This document shows positions 15,254 through 22,755 of a stretch of DNA of 33,596 nucleotides, in pieces. Below the pieces are notes generated by a model. That model did not search any database. It worked only from the letters and a program-made list of their open reading frames with translations, and was not told the origin of the DNA. The position numbers were made by a program, and so were the translations under genes. The DNA comes from Succiniclasticum ruminis DSM 9236. GTDB lineage: Bacteria > Bacillota > Negativicutes > Acidaminococcales > Acidaminococcaceae. Location: assembly GCF_900112895.1 (NCBI RefSeq), contig NZ_FONL01000019.1, positions 1-33,596 of the forward strand. Direction: 5' to 3'. Each line of letters opens with the position of its first letter. The first letter of the stretch is position 1.

Positions 15254-16141
15254 ATGGAAAATAACACAGAATTGATATCGTTAGATGCTAATGATATCAA
15301 ACGCCGGATATTCACTATACGGGGAAAGCAGGTGATGCTAGACAGTGATTTGGCGGAGCTCTATCAAGTTGAAACTAAGAATTTGAATAAAGCCTCCAAT
15401 CGGAATGTTGAAAGATTTCCGGAAGACTTTAGATTTAAGTTAACAAAAGAGGAGTTTGAGAACTTGAGGTTCCAAACTGGAACCTCAAGTGAAAGTTACG
15501 GTGGACGTAGATACATGCCATATGTTTATACCGAACAGGGTATATCAATGTTAGCCAGTGTGTTAAGAAGTAAAATTGCAATTCAGGTGAGCATTAATAT
15601 TATGCGGACTTTTATTGAAATGCGCCACTTCATAGCCAACAATGCCGCATTGTTTGAGCGGATCAGCAAAGTGGAATTGAAGCAACTGGAAGCAGATAAA
15701 AAGTTTGACCAGCTTTTTGAGTATGTAAACACGCACGCGGAAACAAACCAGAAACTCTTTTTTGACGGACAGATATATGATGCGTTCAGCCTGCTTATAG
15801 AGTTGATACAGAAAGCAGAGCAGGAAATTATCCTGGTAGACGGATACGTGGATGTGAGCACGCTGAACGTATTAGCGAAGAAAAAATCCGGTGTGGCCGT
15901 GACAATTTATACATTCTCAAAGACAAAACTAACAGCGCAGGACGTAGCCGCCTTTAACGCGCAGTACCCGCAACTGGATGTGAAATACACCAATATATTT
16001 CATGATCGTTTTCTGATCTTGGACAGAAAGACCGTGTACCACATTGGGGCTTCACTGAAAGATGCGGGGAAGAAATGCTTTGGCATTACACTGATGAAGG
16101 ATGCGGGATCAGAGTTGATGAAAAAACTGACGAAGACATGA
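15254..16141 (+). CDS. ORF6N-domain protein with C-terminal PLD-like region, copy 2
   Basis: 295 residues. An ATG at 15248 directly abuts AGGAGGG, so the ATG at 15254 (spacing six, as in copy 1) is chosen. The N-terminal ORF6N domain shows RRIFTIRGKQVMLDSDLAEL ... NLNKASNRNVERFPEDFRF ... YMPYVYTEQGISML. From FIANNAALFERISKVELKQL onward it is almost identical to copy 1 down to the DNA level, with the same PLD-like region (HDRFLILDRKTVYHIGAS). The contrast of a variable DNA-binding half with a fixed C-terminal half points to domain exchange or gene conversion. The biological role is unknown; such genes are usual in phages and mobile islands. Confidence 0.85.
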   Translation: MENNTELISLDANDIKRRIFTIRGKQVMLDSDLAELYQVETKNLNKASNRNVERFPEDFRFKLTKEEFENLRFQTGTSSESYGGRRYMPYVYTEQGISMLASVLRSKIAIQVSINIMRTFIEMRHFIANNAALFERISKVELKQLEADKKFDQLFEYVNTHAETNQKLFFDGQIYDAFSLLIELIQKAEQEIILVDGYVDVSTLNVLAKKKSGVAVTIYTFSKTKLTAQDVAAFNAQYPQLDVKYTNIFHDRFLILDRKTVYHIGASLKDAGKKCFGITLMKDAGSELMKKLTKT

Positions 16142-16194
16142 AACCTTTTGATTTGCCAGGTCTGTTGGCGTAGTGCTTTAAGATTTAATCTTCT

Positions 16195-16226
16195 CACCGG
16201 ACATGTAACAGCGTCCGGTGTTTTTT
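16195..16226 (+). terminator. Terminator behind ORF6N gene 2
   Basis: CACCGGAC (16195-16202) pairs with GTCCGGTG (16213-16220) and is followed by six T. Related hairpins occur at about 13920, 15061 and 23762, the last with a perfect ACCGGACG/CGTCCGGT stem. Confidence 0.7.
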
Positions 16227-16228
16227 AA

Positions 16229-16244
16229 TGTTTCACGTGAAACT
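16229..16244. promoter_or_regulatory. parS-like site 2
   Basis: TGTTTCACGTGAAACT has the complete 14-bp core GTTTCACGTGAAAC (16230-16243) and matches parS at 15 of 16 positions. It lies just behind the terminator of ORF6N copy 2 and just before the end of the dnaB operon. The site at 24000 has the same 16 bases. Confidence 0.8.
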
Positions 16245-16320
16245 TTCTGCTTTACCGCAAAACGTTAAAAACGCTAATGCAATACGGCGAAAATGCAGCA
16301 TCGCATTACTTTTACATAAA

Positions 16321-16360
16321 AAACGGCATTCGTTTTCACTCGAATGCCGTTTCTTTTTTT
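16321..16360 (-). terminator. Bidirectional terminator at the end of the replication operon
   Basis: AAACGGCATTCG (16321-16332) pairs perfectly with CGAATGCCGTTT (16341-16352). On the minus strand it follows the dnaB stop codon by 27 bases and is followed by T-rich sequence; on the plus strand it is followed by CTTTTTTT. It ends the minus-strand operon. Confidence 0.8.
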
Positions 16361-16379
16361 CATCTCCATCCCATCTCCC

Positions 16380-17930
16380 TCACACCGCATCCCTTTCATT
16401 CAGTCCAATGAACTTCGTGCAGTCGTTTTTGAAAAACAGATTGACCTTGCCGGTGGGACCGTTGCGGTGTTTGGCGATGATCAGCTCCGTCAGGTGGACG
16501 GGGGAGGCGCCCGCGTTTTTATAATAGTCTTCCCGGTACAGGAACATGACGATGTCCGCGTCCTGCTCCAAGGATCCGGATTCGCGCAAATCGGAAAGCA
16601 TGGGCTTCTTCACCTGGCGCGTTTCCACGCTGCGGCTCAGCTGGCTCAGGGCCAGCACCGGCACATTCAGCTCCCGGGCCAGGGCCTTAAGTCCCCGGCT
16701 GATCTCGCTCACCTCGTGCTGCCGGTTTTCGGAATTGGTCCGGCGGTCCGGGGCCTGCATCAGCTGCAGGTAATCGATCACGATTAGGTCCAGCCCGCCC
16801 TTCGCTTTCAGGCGGCGGGCCTTGCCGCGCATTTCCTGAATGGTAAGGCCCGGCGTGTCGTCGATATAAATGCTGGAGCCCGCCAGTTTGTCGGAGGCCA
16901 TCCAAATCCTGTCCAGCACCTGCTGCTTTTGTTTTTGCGTTTCTTCCGCAACGGCTTTGCGTTCTTCTGCCGTACTGTCCTCTGCGGCCTTATCGCCAAC
17001 GACAAAAACCGGCTGATGCGTCTCGCCGCATTCCATCCCATCACTGCTCTTCGTCGTAGCGTGCAGCGTCTGACTTCCCGCCGCATCAGCCTGCTTCAGA
17101 TATTTCAGCGTGGCATCCTCTCTCCTTGGCCGCAGCTCGCCTGTCTCCAGATCCGCTTCGGTGCAGATCATGCGCTGCACCAGCTGGTCGCGACTCATCT
17201 CCAGACTGAAAAAGGCCACGCGTTTCGGCGCCTCATCTTTGCCCGCGCCACGCAGCGCCACGTTTTGGGCGATGTTCAGGGCCAGGGCGGTCTTGCCCAT
17301 GGAAGGCCGCGCCGCCAGGATGATAAAATCCGAAGGCTGCAGCCCCGCCGTCACTTCGTCCAGATCGGTGAAACCGGTGCGCAGGCCCGTCACCGGCTCA
17401 TCGCTTTCCACCATGCTGCCCATGCGGTCCACGGTACTCTCCACGATTTCCTGGATCGGCACGAAATCCCGGCCCCGTCTGCGTCCGGTGAGTTCGAGCA
17501 GCTGCTTCTGCGCCGAATCCACCGCGTTCCGGATCTCCCCGTCGGGGCATTCGTAGCCCAGGCTGGCGATGACGGTGCCGCTTTCGATGAGCTGCCGCTG
17601 CATCGCCTTGTCCGCTACAATCTGCGCGTGAAATTTTACGTTGGCCGCCGTGGGCGCCACTTCCCCCAGCAGCGTGATGTAACTGACATCGCCAACCTCC
17701 TGCAGTTTGTTCATCTTTCTCAGTTCTTCGATGACGGTGACAAGATCCACCGGCTCGCTGCGGCCGTACAGATTCAGCATGGCCCGGTAGATGACCTGAT
17801 GGGCCTGCCGGTAAAAGTCGTCCGGCTTCAGGATCCCGGACACGGTGCCCACCGCTTTATTGTCGATGAGCATGGCGCAGAGCACGTTCTGCTCCGCGGA
17901 AATATTTTGCGGAATGATTTTCTCCTGCAT
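16380..17930 (-). CDS. dnaB: Replicative DNA helicase DnaB, with an internal insertion
   Basis: 516 residues; the family is usually about 440-460. The N-terminal domain (1-105) begins with the typical PQNISAEQNVLCAML. The RecA-like domain has Walker A ARPSMGKT (207-214), FFSLEMSRDQLVQRM, Walker B DLIVIDYLQLM (381-391) and KHRNGPTG (487-494). About 70 extra residues (~268-338), rich in Thr/Glu/Lys/Gln, sit between the first helices after LETGELR and the SIYIDDTPGLTIQEMR motif. There are no intein signatures, so it is probably a surface loop. It is the last gene of the minus-strand replication operon, 75 bp after dnaC; the phage-like neighbours suggest it is a mobile-element helicase, although the chromosomal one cannot be excluded. 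Confidence 0.93.
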   Translation of the reverse strand: MQEKIIPQNISAEQNVLCAMLIDNKAVGTVSGILKPDDFYRQAHQVIYRAMLNLYGRSEPVDLVTVIEELRKMNKLQEVGDVSYITLLGEVAPTAANVKFHAQIVADKAMQRQLIESGTVIASLGYECPDGEIRNAVDSAQKQLLELTGRRRGRDFVPIQEIVESTVDRMGSMVESDEPVTGLRTGFTDLDEVTAGLQPSDFIILAARPSMGKTALALNIAQNVALRGAGKDEAPKRVAFFSLEMSRDQLVQRMICTEADLETGELRPRREDATLKYLKQADAAGSQTLHATTKSSDGMECGETHQPVFVVGDKAAEDSTAEERKAVAEETQKQKQQVLDRIWMASDKLAGSSIYIDDTPGLTIQEMRGKARRLKAKGGLDLIVIDYLQLMQAPDRRTNSENRQHEVSEISRGLKALARELNVPVLALSQLSRSVETRQVKKPMLSDLRESGSLEQDADIVMFLYREDYYKNAGASPVHLTELIIAKHRNGPTGKVNLFFKNDCTKFIGLNERDAV

Positions 17931-18005
17931 CGGTTGTTATCTCCTGTTGCTATAAAAATTTGCGTTACGTTTCAGGTGAACGAATGCGAAACCGCGCTTC
18001 GTTTT

Positions 18006-18812
18006 TCATTTCAGCGGCAGCCTCTGTTGCACCGTTTGCGGCAGACTCTGCTGCAAGGTTTGGAGCAGACTCGGCTGCACGGTTTGCGGCAGACACTCCG
18101 TCACAGCAGTTTCCCCGCAGGCAGCCTCCGATCCCTCAAACCCTTCCATCGTTTCCTGTCTGCCGGCGCTCCCGCCTTTCACCATGGCCTCCGCTTTCCG
18201 CTTCTGCTCCAGGTTGGTGTTGCGGCGTTCTCCGGGCATCAGCACGGTGTAGCTGATGTTCCGTTTCAGAAGACGGGTGACGGCCATGGCCCGCTTGGCG
18301 TTGCTGCCCTCTTTGGTCAGGATGTCCTCATGGAAGGCCGAGGTGAAGAGCAGGGGGACGTTCCTTGTCAGGCAGGTGTTCACGATCTGGATGAAGATCT
18401 GGTTGCAGTACGAGGTCTCCGGTTCCGAACCCAGATCGTCCAGCACCAGCAGGTCCTTGTCGCAGATCTGGGCGAGGAAGTCGCGGCGGCCTTCAAAAGC
18501 CATGGTGTTCAGCTCGATCATGACTGTGTTCATGTTGGTGAAGAGGCAGTGGTAGCCCCGGTCCGTCAGGTCGCTGACGATTTCCGCGGCGAGGTAGCTT
18601 TTGCCCGCCCCGGCCCCGCCGAAGATCGACAGTCCGGTGCCGTCCTGCCGCAGTTCCTCAAAGTGGTCCGCGTACTTCCGGGCCACGCCGGTGGCCGCCG
18701 GGTTCTGCCCGTTATCGTGGGCGAAATCCCAGGCGCACAGCTTTTCCAGCCCGAAGGCCTGATAGCGTTTTTCCCATTTTATGATTTCCTGCAGGCCGCG
18801 CTTTTCGCTCAT
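18006..18812 (-). CDS. DnaC/IstB-type helicase loader ATPase
   Basis: 268 residues from the ATG at 18812, which overlaps the stop of the upstream gene as ATGA; a GTG at 18821 is also in frame. The overlap implies translational coupling. Walker A is GGAGAGKS (residues 65-72) and Walker B is LLVLDDLGSE (121-130), as in loaders that place DnaB on DNA. The last ~30 residues are three imperfect 8-residue repeats (LPQTVQPS, LLQTLQQS, LPQTVQQR) coded by a 24-bp tandem repeat, unlike the core of the family. It follows the initiator-type gene and precedes dnaB, the usual phage order initiator-loader-helicase. Confidence 0.9.
   Translation of the reverse strand: MSEKRGLQEIIKWEKRYQAFGLEKLCAWDFAHDNGQNPAATGVARKYADHFEELRQDGTGLSIFGGAGAGKSYLAAEIVSDLTDRGYHCLFTNMNTVMIELNTMAFEGRRDFLAQICDKDLLVLDDLGSEPETSYCNQIFIQIVNTCLTRNVPLLFTSAFHEDILTKEGSNAKRAMAVTRLLKRNISYTVLMPGERRNTNLEQKRKAEAMVKGGSAGRQETMEGFEGSEAACGETAVTECLPQTVQPSLLQTLQQSLPQTVQQRLPLK
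18017..18096 (-). repeat. 24-bp tandem repeat at the 3' end of the helicase-loader gene
   Basis: Units start at 18017, 18041 and 18065, each beginning GCAG and containing CTGYTGCAMSGTTTG-like sequence, with a partial fourth from 18089. The repeat encodes the Gln-rich C-terminal tail of the loader. Length variation between strains would be expected from slippage. Confidence 0.75.
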
Positions 18813-19948
18813 GCCGCGCACCCCCTGTCACCCAGCCCCAACAGCCGGGCTGCTTTTTTCTGGGCCGGGGTGGTGGGGAGGAAAAGATTCCGCACGGCCT
18901 GTTTTTCTTCTTCCGGCGTGAACGCTTCCGTTCCTTCCCCGGGCAGGTAGAAGGGGCAGCGTTCCCCAGGCTGCCAGTCCGCGCCGCCGGCATTGGGTTT
19001 ATCGAAGTAGTTCCCCGCCAGCACTTTGGCGAAATTGCCCGGCTCCAGCAGCCAGCCCAGGGTGACGGTCCAGGTCCTGCCGGCTTTTTTGCCCAGCAGG
19101 AAATCGCTGCTCCCGATGCGCTCCACGGTTTTCACAATGGTTTCTTCCCCGTAGCGCTCCAGCAGATACTGCAACTTCTTTTGCAGCAGGGGGACCAGCC
19201 CGGTGAATTTCCGCAGGGGCAGTTTGTTCCAGGCATCTAAGATCCGTTGGTATTTCCTTACAGGCTTATGGCTTATAAGCATATCAGCATATAAAGCATA
19301 TTTATTATTATTATTATTAATATTAATATCAGTAATACCGTTTTGCGTTACATGTTGCGTTACAACACCCGTTACATTTTGCGTTACATCATGCGTTACA
19401 AACCGCGTTACATCTGGCGTTACACATGTTGTTACATTCTGCATTACAACACCAGCTGTCTGCAACATTTTGCTTTCCTCTACGTCCGGTGAAGCGTTTT
19501 CCGCAGGCGCGTCTTCCACAACTGTTTCGTGCGCGCCTTCCGCTTTCTCCTTTTCCTTTTTCAGTTCCCTGCACTTTGCCACACGGAGGCGTGTCTGTTC
19601 CCGGATCCGCTTTTGCCTGGCTTCGTCTCTCGGTGTCAGGCCTTCCGCTGTTTTCTTCTGACAGCCGGTGAACTGCAGCAGGCCGCCGGTGAGGGTGAGC
19701 CGGCCCAGCGTCTGCAGCCAGGCCACGGCCTTTTCCACCAGCGTCACGGGGAAATGGAAACAGGAAGCGATTTCCGGAACGGACATGGGCACGCCGGGGA
19801 CCAGGCAGACAGCGTTGTCCGGCCTCGCGGCGGCAATGGCTTCCATGCAGTGCCATACGCCCAGCACGGAGGCTCCTTCCGGGTCTTTCATCATAATAGC
19901 GGTAATGTTCAGCAGGTCGTTCGTGACCTGTGCGTTCTGGTTTTCCAT
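18809..19948 (-). CDS. Phage-type replication initiator (replisome organizer/DnaD-like)
   Basis: About 379 residues from the ATG at 19948 (MENQNAQVTNDLLNI), preceded by AAAGGAG; longer in-frame starts up to 20125 lie in leader sequence. The N-terminal part (about 1-105) resembles a winged-helix initiator domain (SVPEIASCFHFPVTLVEKAVAWLQTLGRL). A charged Lys/Glu helix follows, then eight VTxx tetrapeptides and an Asn-rich stretch. The C-terminal part (YADMLISHKPVRKYQRILDAWNKL ... WTVTLGWLLEPGNFAKVLAGNY) is typical of phage replisome-organizer C-terminal domains. The VT repeats are the translation of an iteron-like DNA array at 19347-19448, so the gene probably contains the replication origin it acts on. 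It sits upstream of the loader and helicase genes. Confidence 0.8.
   Translation of the reverse strand: MENQNAQVTNDLLNITAIMMKDPEGASVLGVWHCMEAIAAARPDNAVCLVPGVPMSVPEIASCFHFPVTLVEKAVAWLQTLGRLTLTGGLLQFTGCQKKTAEGLTPRDEARQKRIREQTRLRVAKCRELKKEKEKAEGAHETVVEDAPAENASPDVEESKMLQTAGVVMQNVTTCVTPDVTRFVTHDVTQNVTGVVTQHVTQNGITDININNNNNKYALYADMLISHKPVRKYQRILDAWNKLPLRKFTGLVPLLQKKLQYLLERYGEETIVKTVERIGSSDFLLGKKAGRTWTVTLGWLLEPGNFAKVLAGNYFDKPNAGGADWQPGERCPFYLPGEGTEAFTPEEEKQAVRNLFLPTTPAQKKAARLLGLGDRGCAA
19268..19330. other. AT-rich tract next to the iteron array (candidate DNA-unwinding element)
   Basis: A run of about 60 bases that is nearly all A/T, with ATT/TAT triplets and several CATAT/GCATAT words, adjoins the GTTACA array. 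It encodes only Asn-rich and Tyr/Ala residues, so protein constraint is weak. AT-rich tracts next to iterons are the usual site of origin melting. Confidence 0.55.
19347..19448. repeat. Nine-copy 12-bp iteron array (candidate phage/element replication origin)
   Basis: The hexamer GTTACA (ATTACA in the last copy) starts at 19347, 19359, 19371, 19383, 19395, 19407, 19419, 19431 and 19443, exactly every 12 bp. Six copies are preceded by TGC, CGC, GGC or similar, giving a consensus near TGCGTTACA. Such arrays inside the initiator gene are known as replication origins in lambdoid and many Gram-positive phages. The AT-rich tract at 19268-19330 is adjacent. Confidence 0.75.
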
Positions 19949-20216
19949 AAAATGGTATGAGCTCCTTTCGGGAGACGCTGATTCAACGCCGCAGAAAGCA
20001 TTGCCCCTCAGTGTGTAAAATGAATCCATTGATGCTGTCGCCACACGGATTCCTTCATTAGAAAGCATCGCGTCCTCCTTGTAAAAAGAATCCTTTGAGC
20101 CGGCCATCCGCGCAGATTCCTTCAATAGAAAGCATCGCGCCCCATGCGCGCAAATGAATCAGCGTTTCCTAAAGTTGTTTCTTAAAATTTATAGTTTCCT
20201 GATGTTTACCTGTTCT

Positions 20217-20849
20217 TTACACTACGTTGCGTTCTTTCAGAAGTCCCCGCATGCGGCGCAGCGTGTTCTTCTTCGTCTTGCTGATGAACTGGTGCGTGCA
20301 GCCCGTTTCGCGGGCATATTGCCGCATCTTTTTCCCGTCGTAATAGAGAGCGCGGATGCAGGCGCGTTCCCGCGGGCTTGTCTGGTCCAGGGCCGCCCGC
20401 ACTTCCTTTTTCAGTTCAGCCAGCAGCAGCGCCTGTTCCGGTTCCGTGTCCCGGCTGGCGGGAAGAAGCCGGCCATAAGGGGCCTCTTCCTCCGTTCCGC
20501 CTTCACTGCCGGCTGTACTGTCCGGCACTTCCTTCTCGAAACGCTCGCGCTCTTTACGTGTCTCGCTGATTAGGGCGCAGCGGATGACTTTGTACAGCAG
20601 GTTAGGGAACGTTTCTTCCACCACCCCGCCCTTATAGCCCGCGATGAATTTCATCAGGGCCAGCCAGGCGATGCCGCGGATCTCATCCCGCCCCAGCCTG
20701 CGTTCCAGCACATGGATCCGGAAAAAGATCTGTATGATGGGTTCCGCGCAGGAACAGAAACGTTCCATGGCGCTTTTATCTCCCGCCTGCGCGTCCCGCA
20801 GCAGTTTTTCCCAGGGAATCCGTTCCCTGTCGAATATAAAATGTTCCAT
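20217..20849 (-). CDS. Sigma-70-like RNA polymerase sigma factor
   Basis: About 210 residues from the ATG at 20849 (MEHFIFDRE), ten bases after GAAAGGA; an ATG at 20861 overlaps that sequence. The N-terminal half fits sigma region 2 (AMERFCSCAEPIIQIFFRIHVL ... DEIRGIAWLALMKFIAGYKGG ... FPNLLYKVIRCALISETRK). The linker is acidic. The end is a region-4 helix-turn-helix (SPRERACIRALYYDGKKMRQYARETGCTHQFISKTKKNTLRRMRGLL). Such small sigma-like factors occur with the DUF1659/DUF2922/YvrJ genes in Firmicutes. It is first in the minus-strand operon and could regulate the module. About 270 bp separate it from the initiator start. Confidence 0.8.
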   Translation of the reverse strand: MEHFIFDRERIPWEKLLRDAQAGDKSAMERFCSCAEPIIQIFFRIHVLERRLGRDEIRGIAWLALMKFIAGYKGGVVEETFPNLLYKVIRCALISETRKERERFEKEVPDSTAGSEGGTEEEAPYGRLLPASRDTEPEQALLLAELKKEVRAALDQTSPRERACIRALYYDGKKMRQYARETGCTHQFISKTKKNTLRRMRGLLKERNVV

Positions 20850-20912
20850 TACTCTTTGCATCCTTTCATATACTTTTTTTTATTCAGATTTTGTCCTCGC
20901 GAAGACTGAAAA

Positions 20913-20941
20913 ATCGTAGCATAAAAAGCAGTGAAAAACAA
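20913..20941 (-). promoter_or_regulatory. Candidate promoter of the sigma factor/replication operon
   Basis: Read on the minus strand: TTGTTT (20941-20936), a 17-bp spacer and TACGAT (20918-20913), about 65 bp before the sigma-factor start. Only a moderate consensus match. Confidence 0.35.
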
Positions 20942-20962
20942 CACACTGTGCAGGTTTAAAAT

Positions 20963-21051
20963 ATGTGGAGCACATGTAGTAAACTTGTTGTAAACGGATA
21001 AAAAATTATAGAGAAGTATACATGAAAACGGATAAAAAACGGATACGGATG
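20963..21051. promoter_or_regulatory. Palindrome and ACGGATA repeats in the divergent control region
   Basis: ATGTGGAGCACAT (20963-20975) is a perfect inverted repeat. ACGGATA occurs at 20994, 21028 and 21039, with ACGGATG at 21045. These lie between the minus-strand sigma/replication operon and the plus-strand Xre gene, where a phage-type repressor would bind. The ~400 bases between 20862 and 21263 contain no gene. Confidence 0.4.
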
Positions 21052-21063
21052 GGGCGGCGTGTT

Positions 21064-21105
21064 TTTTAATAAAAAAATTCCGGCAAAAGCTTGCGCAAGT
21101 GCCGG
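21064..21105 (-). terminator. Hairpin with T-run on the minus strand
   Basis: CCGGCA (21080-21085) pairs with TGCCGG (21100-21105), with a nested CTTGCGCAAG. On the minus strand the stem is followed by AATTTTTTTATT, a terminator form. It would stop leftward transcripts entering from the Xre side. Confidence 0.5.
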
Positions 21106-21296
21106 TAATGAGTTATAATCTGTAATCGTGTTGTGCTTGCCTGTACAGGCAGACCGTGCGGATTTTTTAATGGAAAACTGATTTTGCTGATAATCGGTGC
21201 CGTTCCTTCTGATGGCATTATTGTGTATGGAAACAGAAACGGCGGTTTTTAGCGAATTACTATATGGGAAGTTGTTTTTTTATAAATCACGATAGC

Positions 21297-21758
21297 ATGA
21301 TAGCGTTCGGCCGGTGGCTGGCCGAACAACGAAAAACAAGATTTTGGTCACAAAGTGTGCTGGCTGAAAAGTTGGACGTAAGCCAGAACAGTGTGTCCCG
21401 GTGGGAAACCGGCGTAGCGTTTCCTTCCCAAGGCCACTTGCAAAAAATAGCGGAACTGTTCGGTGTGACGCCGGATGACATCCTGCGGATTGCGAGGCAG
21501 GGGTCACTCACGGAACCCGAACCGGCGGGGTATTGCATTGCGGAAACCAATGCAAAGCCGGATCCGGACCGAGAGACGCCGGAAGACAGAATTCGCAGGC
21601 TTAAAGCGGAACTCAGTCTTATGCAGATTGAGAATAAGACGCTGAAAGAAAGAAAACATGAGCTTGAGGCGGAACTCGGTTTCGTGCGGGCTGATAATTT
21701 GAAGCTAAAGGTTGCTAACCGGCAACTGAAAGCTGCCGTGCAGCAGTTCATCGATTAA
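21297..21758 (+). CDS. Xre-family transcriptional regulator with C-terminal coiled coil
   Basis: About 153 residues from the ATG at 21297 (MIAFGRWLAEQRKTRFWSQ), the usual start of the family; an in-frame ATG at 21264 adds 11 unlikely residues. Neither start has a clear Shine-Dalgarno. The helix-turn-helix covers residues 5-60 (SQSVLAEKLDVSQNSVSRWETG). The C-terminal half is a long heptad-like helix (DRIRRLKAELSLMQIENKTL ... ELEAELGFVRADNLKLKVAN), a dimerising coiled coil. Lacking a peptidase domain, it is not a LexA/CI-type self-cleaving repressor. It stands opposite the sigma/replication operon and may control it through the palindrome at 20963. Confidence 0.85.
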   Translation: MIAFGRWLAEQRKTRFWSQSVLAEKLDVSQNSVSRWETGVAFPSQGHLQKIAELFGVTPDDILRIARQGSLTEPEPAGYCIAETNAKPDPDRETPEDRIRRLKAELSLMQIENKTLKERKHELEAELGFVRADNLKLKVANRQLKAAVQQFID

Positions 21759-21873
21759 TATCTACTCAAAGGGAGGGGTCAGGTAAATTTGCTTTTATAA
21801 AACCACCGTTGTTTCATTCCATACCGTCCAATACGCAACTGTACCATTAATAAATACCGGCACAACACAAGAT

Positions 21874-21914
21874 ACCGCAGCGATTTTTCATAAGATCGCC
21901 GCGGTGTTTTTTTT
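21874..21914 (+). terminator. Rho-independent terminator of the Xre gene
   Basis: ACCGCAGCGAT (21874-21884) pairs with ATCGCCGCGGT (21895-21905), with one mismatch, followed by G and eight T. Confidence 0.8.
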
Positions 21915-21947
21915 GCAAAAAAATTTAAAAAAATTATAAAAACGCGG

Positions 21948-21977
21948 TTGCCGTTTTTCGATTTTTGCGGATATAGA
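21948..21977 (+). promoter_or_regulatory. Candidate promoter of the amidase gene
   Basis: TTGCCG (21948-21953), an 18-bp spacer and TATAGA (21972-21977). It follows the terminator and an A/T-rich block. The remaining leader (to 22089) carries small inverted repeats but no gene. Confidence 0.35.
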
Positions 21978-22089
21978 AGTGTAAGGGCAAAACGGGGAAA
22001 CACGGAATCATCCGTGGTTCCGGACCGCAAACAAAAAGGCAGCATAAAACCACAACACGCTGCCGCAAAAAGAAAAGGAGTGATTGTTC

Positions 22090-22731
22090 ATGTTAGTTGA
22101 AAACCCTACACACATTACCGAAGCAAAAATCAAACGGATGGCGAAGCAGGCGAAAGGCAGGATCACCACCATCTACCTGCACTGGACCGCCGGGCATTAC
22201 GGCCAGGTGTATGACGATTACCACCTGTGCATCGACAGGGACGGCACGGTGTACGCCACCTGCGACGACTTCTGCGAGCGCAAGTCCCACACCTGGCACC
22301 GGAACACCGGCACCATCGGCATCGCCCTGTGCTGCGGGCACGATGCGGAATGCGAAGTGCCCACGGCGATCTGCGCGAAGGCCGCCTGGAGCGCCACGGA
22401 ACCCGGGGAGTACCGGGACCCCTACCAGGCCATGATGGACCTGGGCAGTGAACCGCCTACGGCCAAACAAATCGATGTGCTGGGAAAGATCGTGGCCATC
22501 CTCTGCAACGAGCTGGACTTTCCCAACAGTTCCGACCGGGTGATGACCCATTGCGAGATTGCGTTCCGGGACGGCTACGGCCCCGGCAGCGGGGATCCGG
22601 AAACGAAATGGGACCTGTGGTTCCTGCCGGACGACGCCCGGGAGGGGAAACTGTACCCCGGGGGCTGCCTGATCCGGGGCAAGGCGGCGTACTATCTGTG
22701 GGGCATGAAGCACCGGAAGAAGGCAGCCTAG
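22090..22731 (+). CDS. N-acetylmuramoyl-L-alanine amidase (Amidase_2 type)
   Basis: 213 residues from the ATG at 22090, nine bases after AAGGAG; a TTG at 22084 is less likely. The zinc amidase pattern is visible: YLHWTAG with the first His, YHLCIDRDGTVY, HTWHRNTGTIGIALCCG with the second His, and THCEIAFRDGYGPGSGDPETKWDL with the third ligand region. It should cut the bond between muramic acid and the stem peptide. No signal peptide or cell-wall binding domain is seen. Phage endolysins of this type rely on a holin, and no holin is obvious unless the membrane-inserted YvrJ acts so, which is speculation. It lies with DUF1659, DUF2922 and YvrJ. Confidence 0.88.
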   Translation: MLVENPTHITEAKIKRMAKQAKGRITTIYLHWTAGHYGQVYDDYHLCIDRDGTVYATCDDFCERKSHTWHRNTGTIGIALCCGHDAECEVPTAICAKAAWSATEPGEYRDPYQAMMDLGSEPPTAKQIDVLGKIVAILCNELDFPNSSDRVMTHCEIAFRDGYGPGSGDPETKWDLWFLPDDAREGKLYPGGCLIRGKAAYYLWGMKHRKKAA

Positions 22732-22755
22732 TGTCCGGCGGGCGGCAGGGCGGAG

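Larger units (their letters stand above)
15026..16162 (+). repeat. Tandem duplication, unit 2 and adjoining third-unit stub
   Basis: This is the second unit of the same order as 13888-15025. The following 16163-16228 (TTGGCGTAG ... TGTAACAGCGTCCGG) repeats the first ~65 bases of the unit and then stops. A related piece occurs again at 23726-23795 behind yvrJ, including GCGCGCTGTCA and the CCGGACGTGTAACAGCGTCC hairpin. The unit ends therefore bracket the replication/amidase module. Confidence 0.8.

Noticed and set aside
16912-17130. The extra segment in DnaB considered as an intein
   Set aside because: It is far too short and has no splice-junction Cys/Ser or terminal His-Asn motif.
16929-18950. 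673-codon open frame on the plus strand
   Set aside because: It is opposite dnaB and the loader gene, both with complete motifs; no domain is seen in it.
19347-19448. The regular GTTACA array considered as a CRISPR
   Set aside because: The unit is only 12 bp with 6-bp variable parts and lies inside a coding frame; CRISPR repeats and spacers are much longer. An iteron array fits better.
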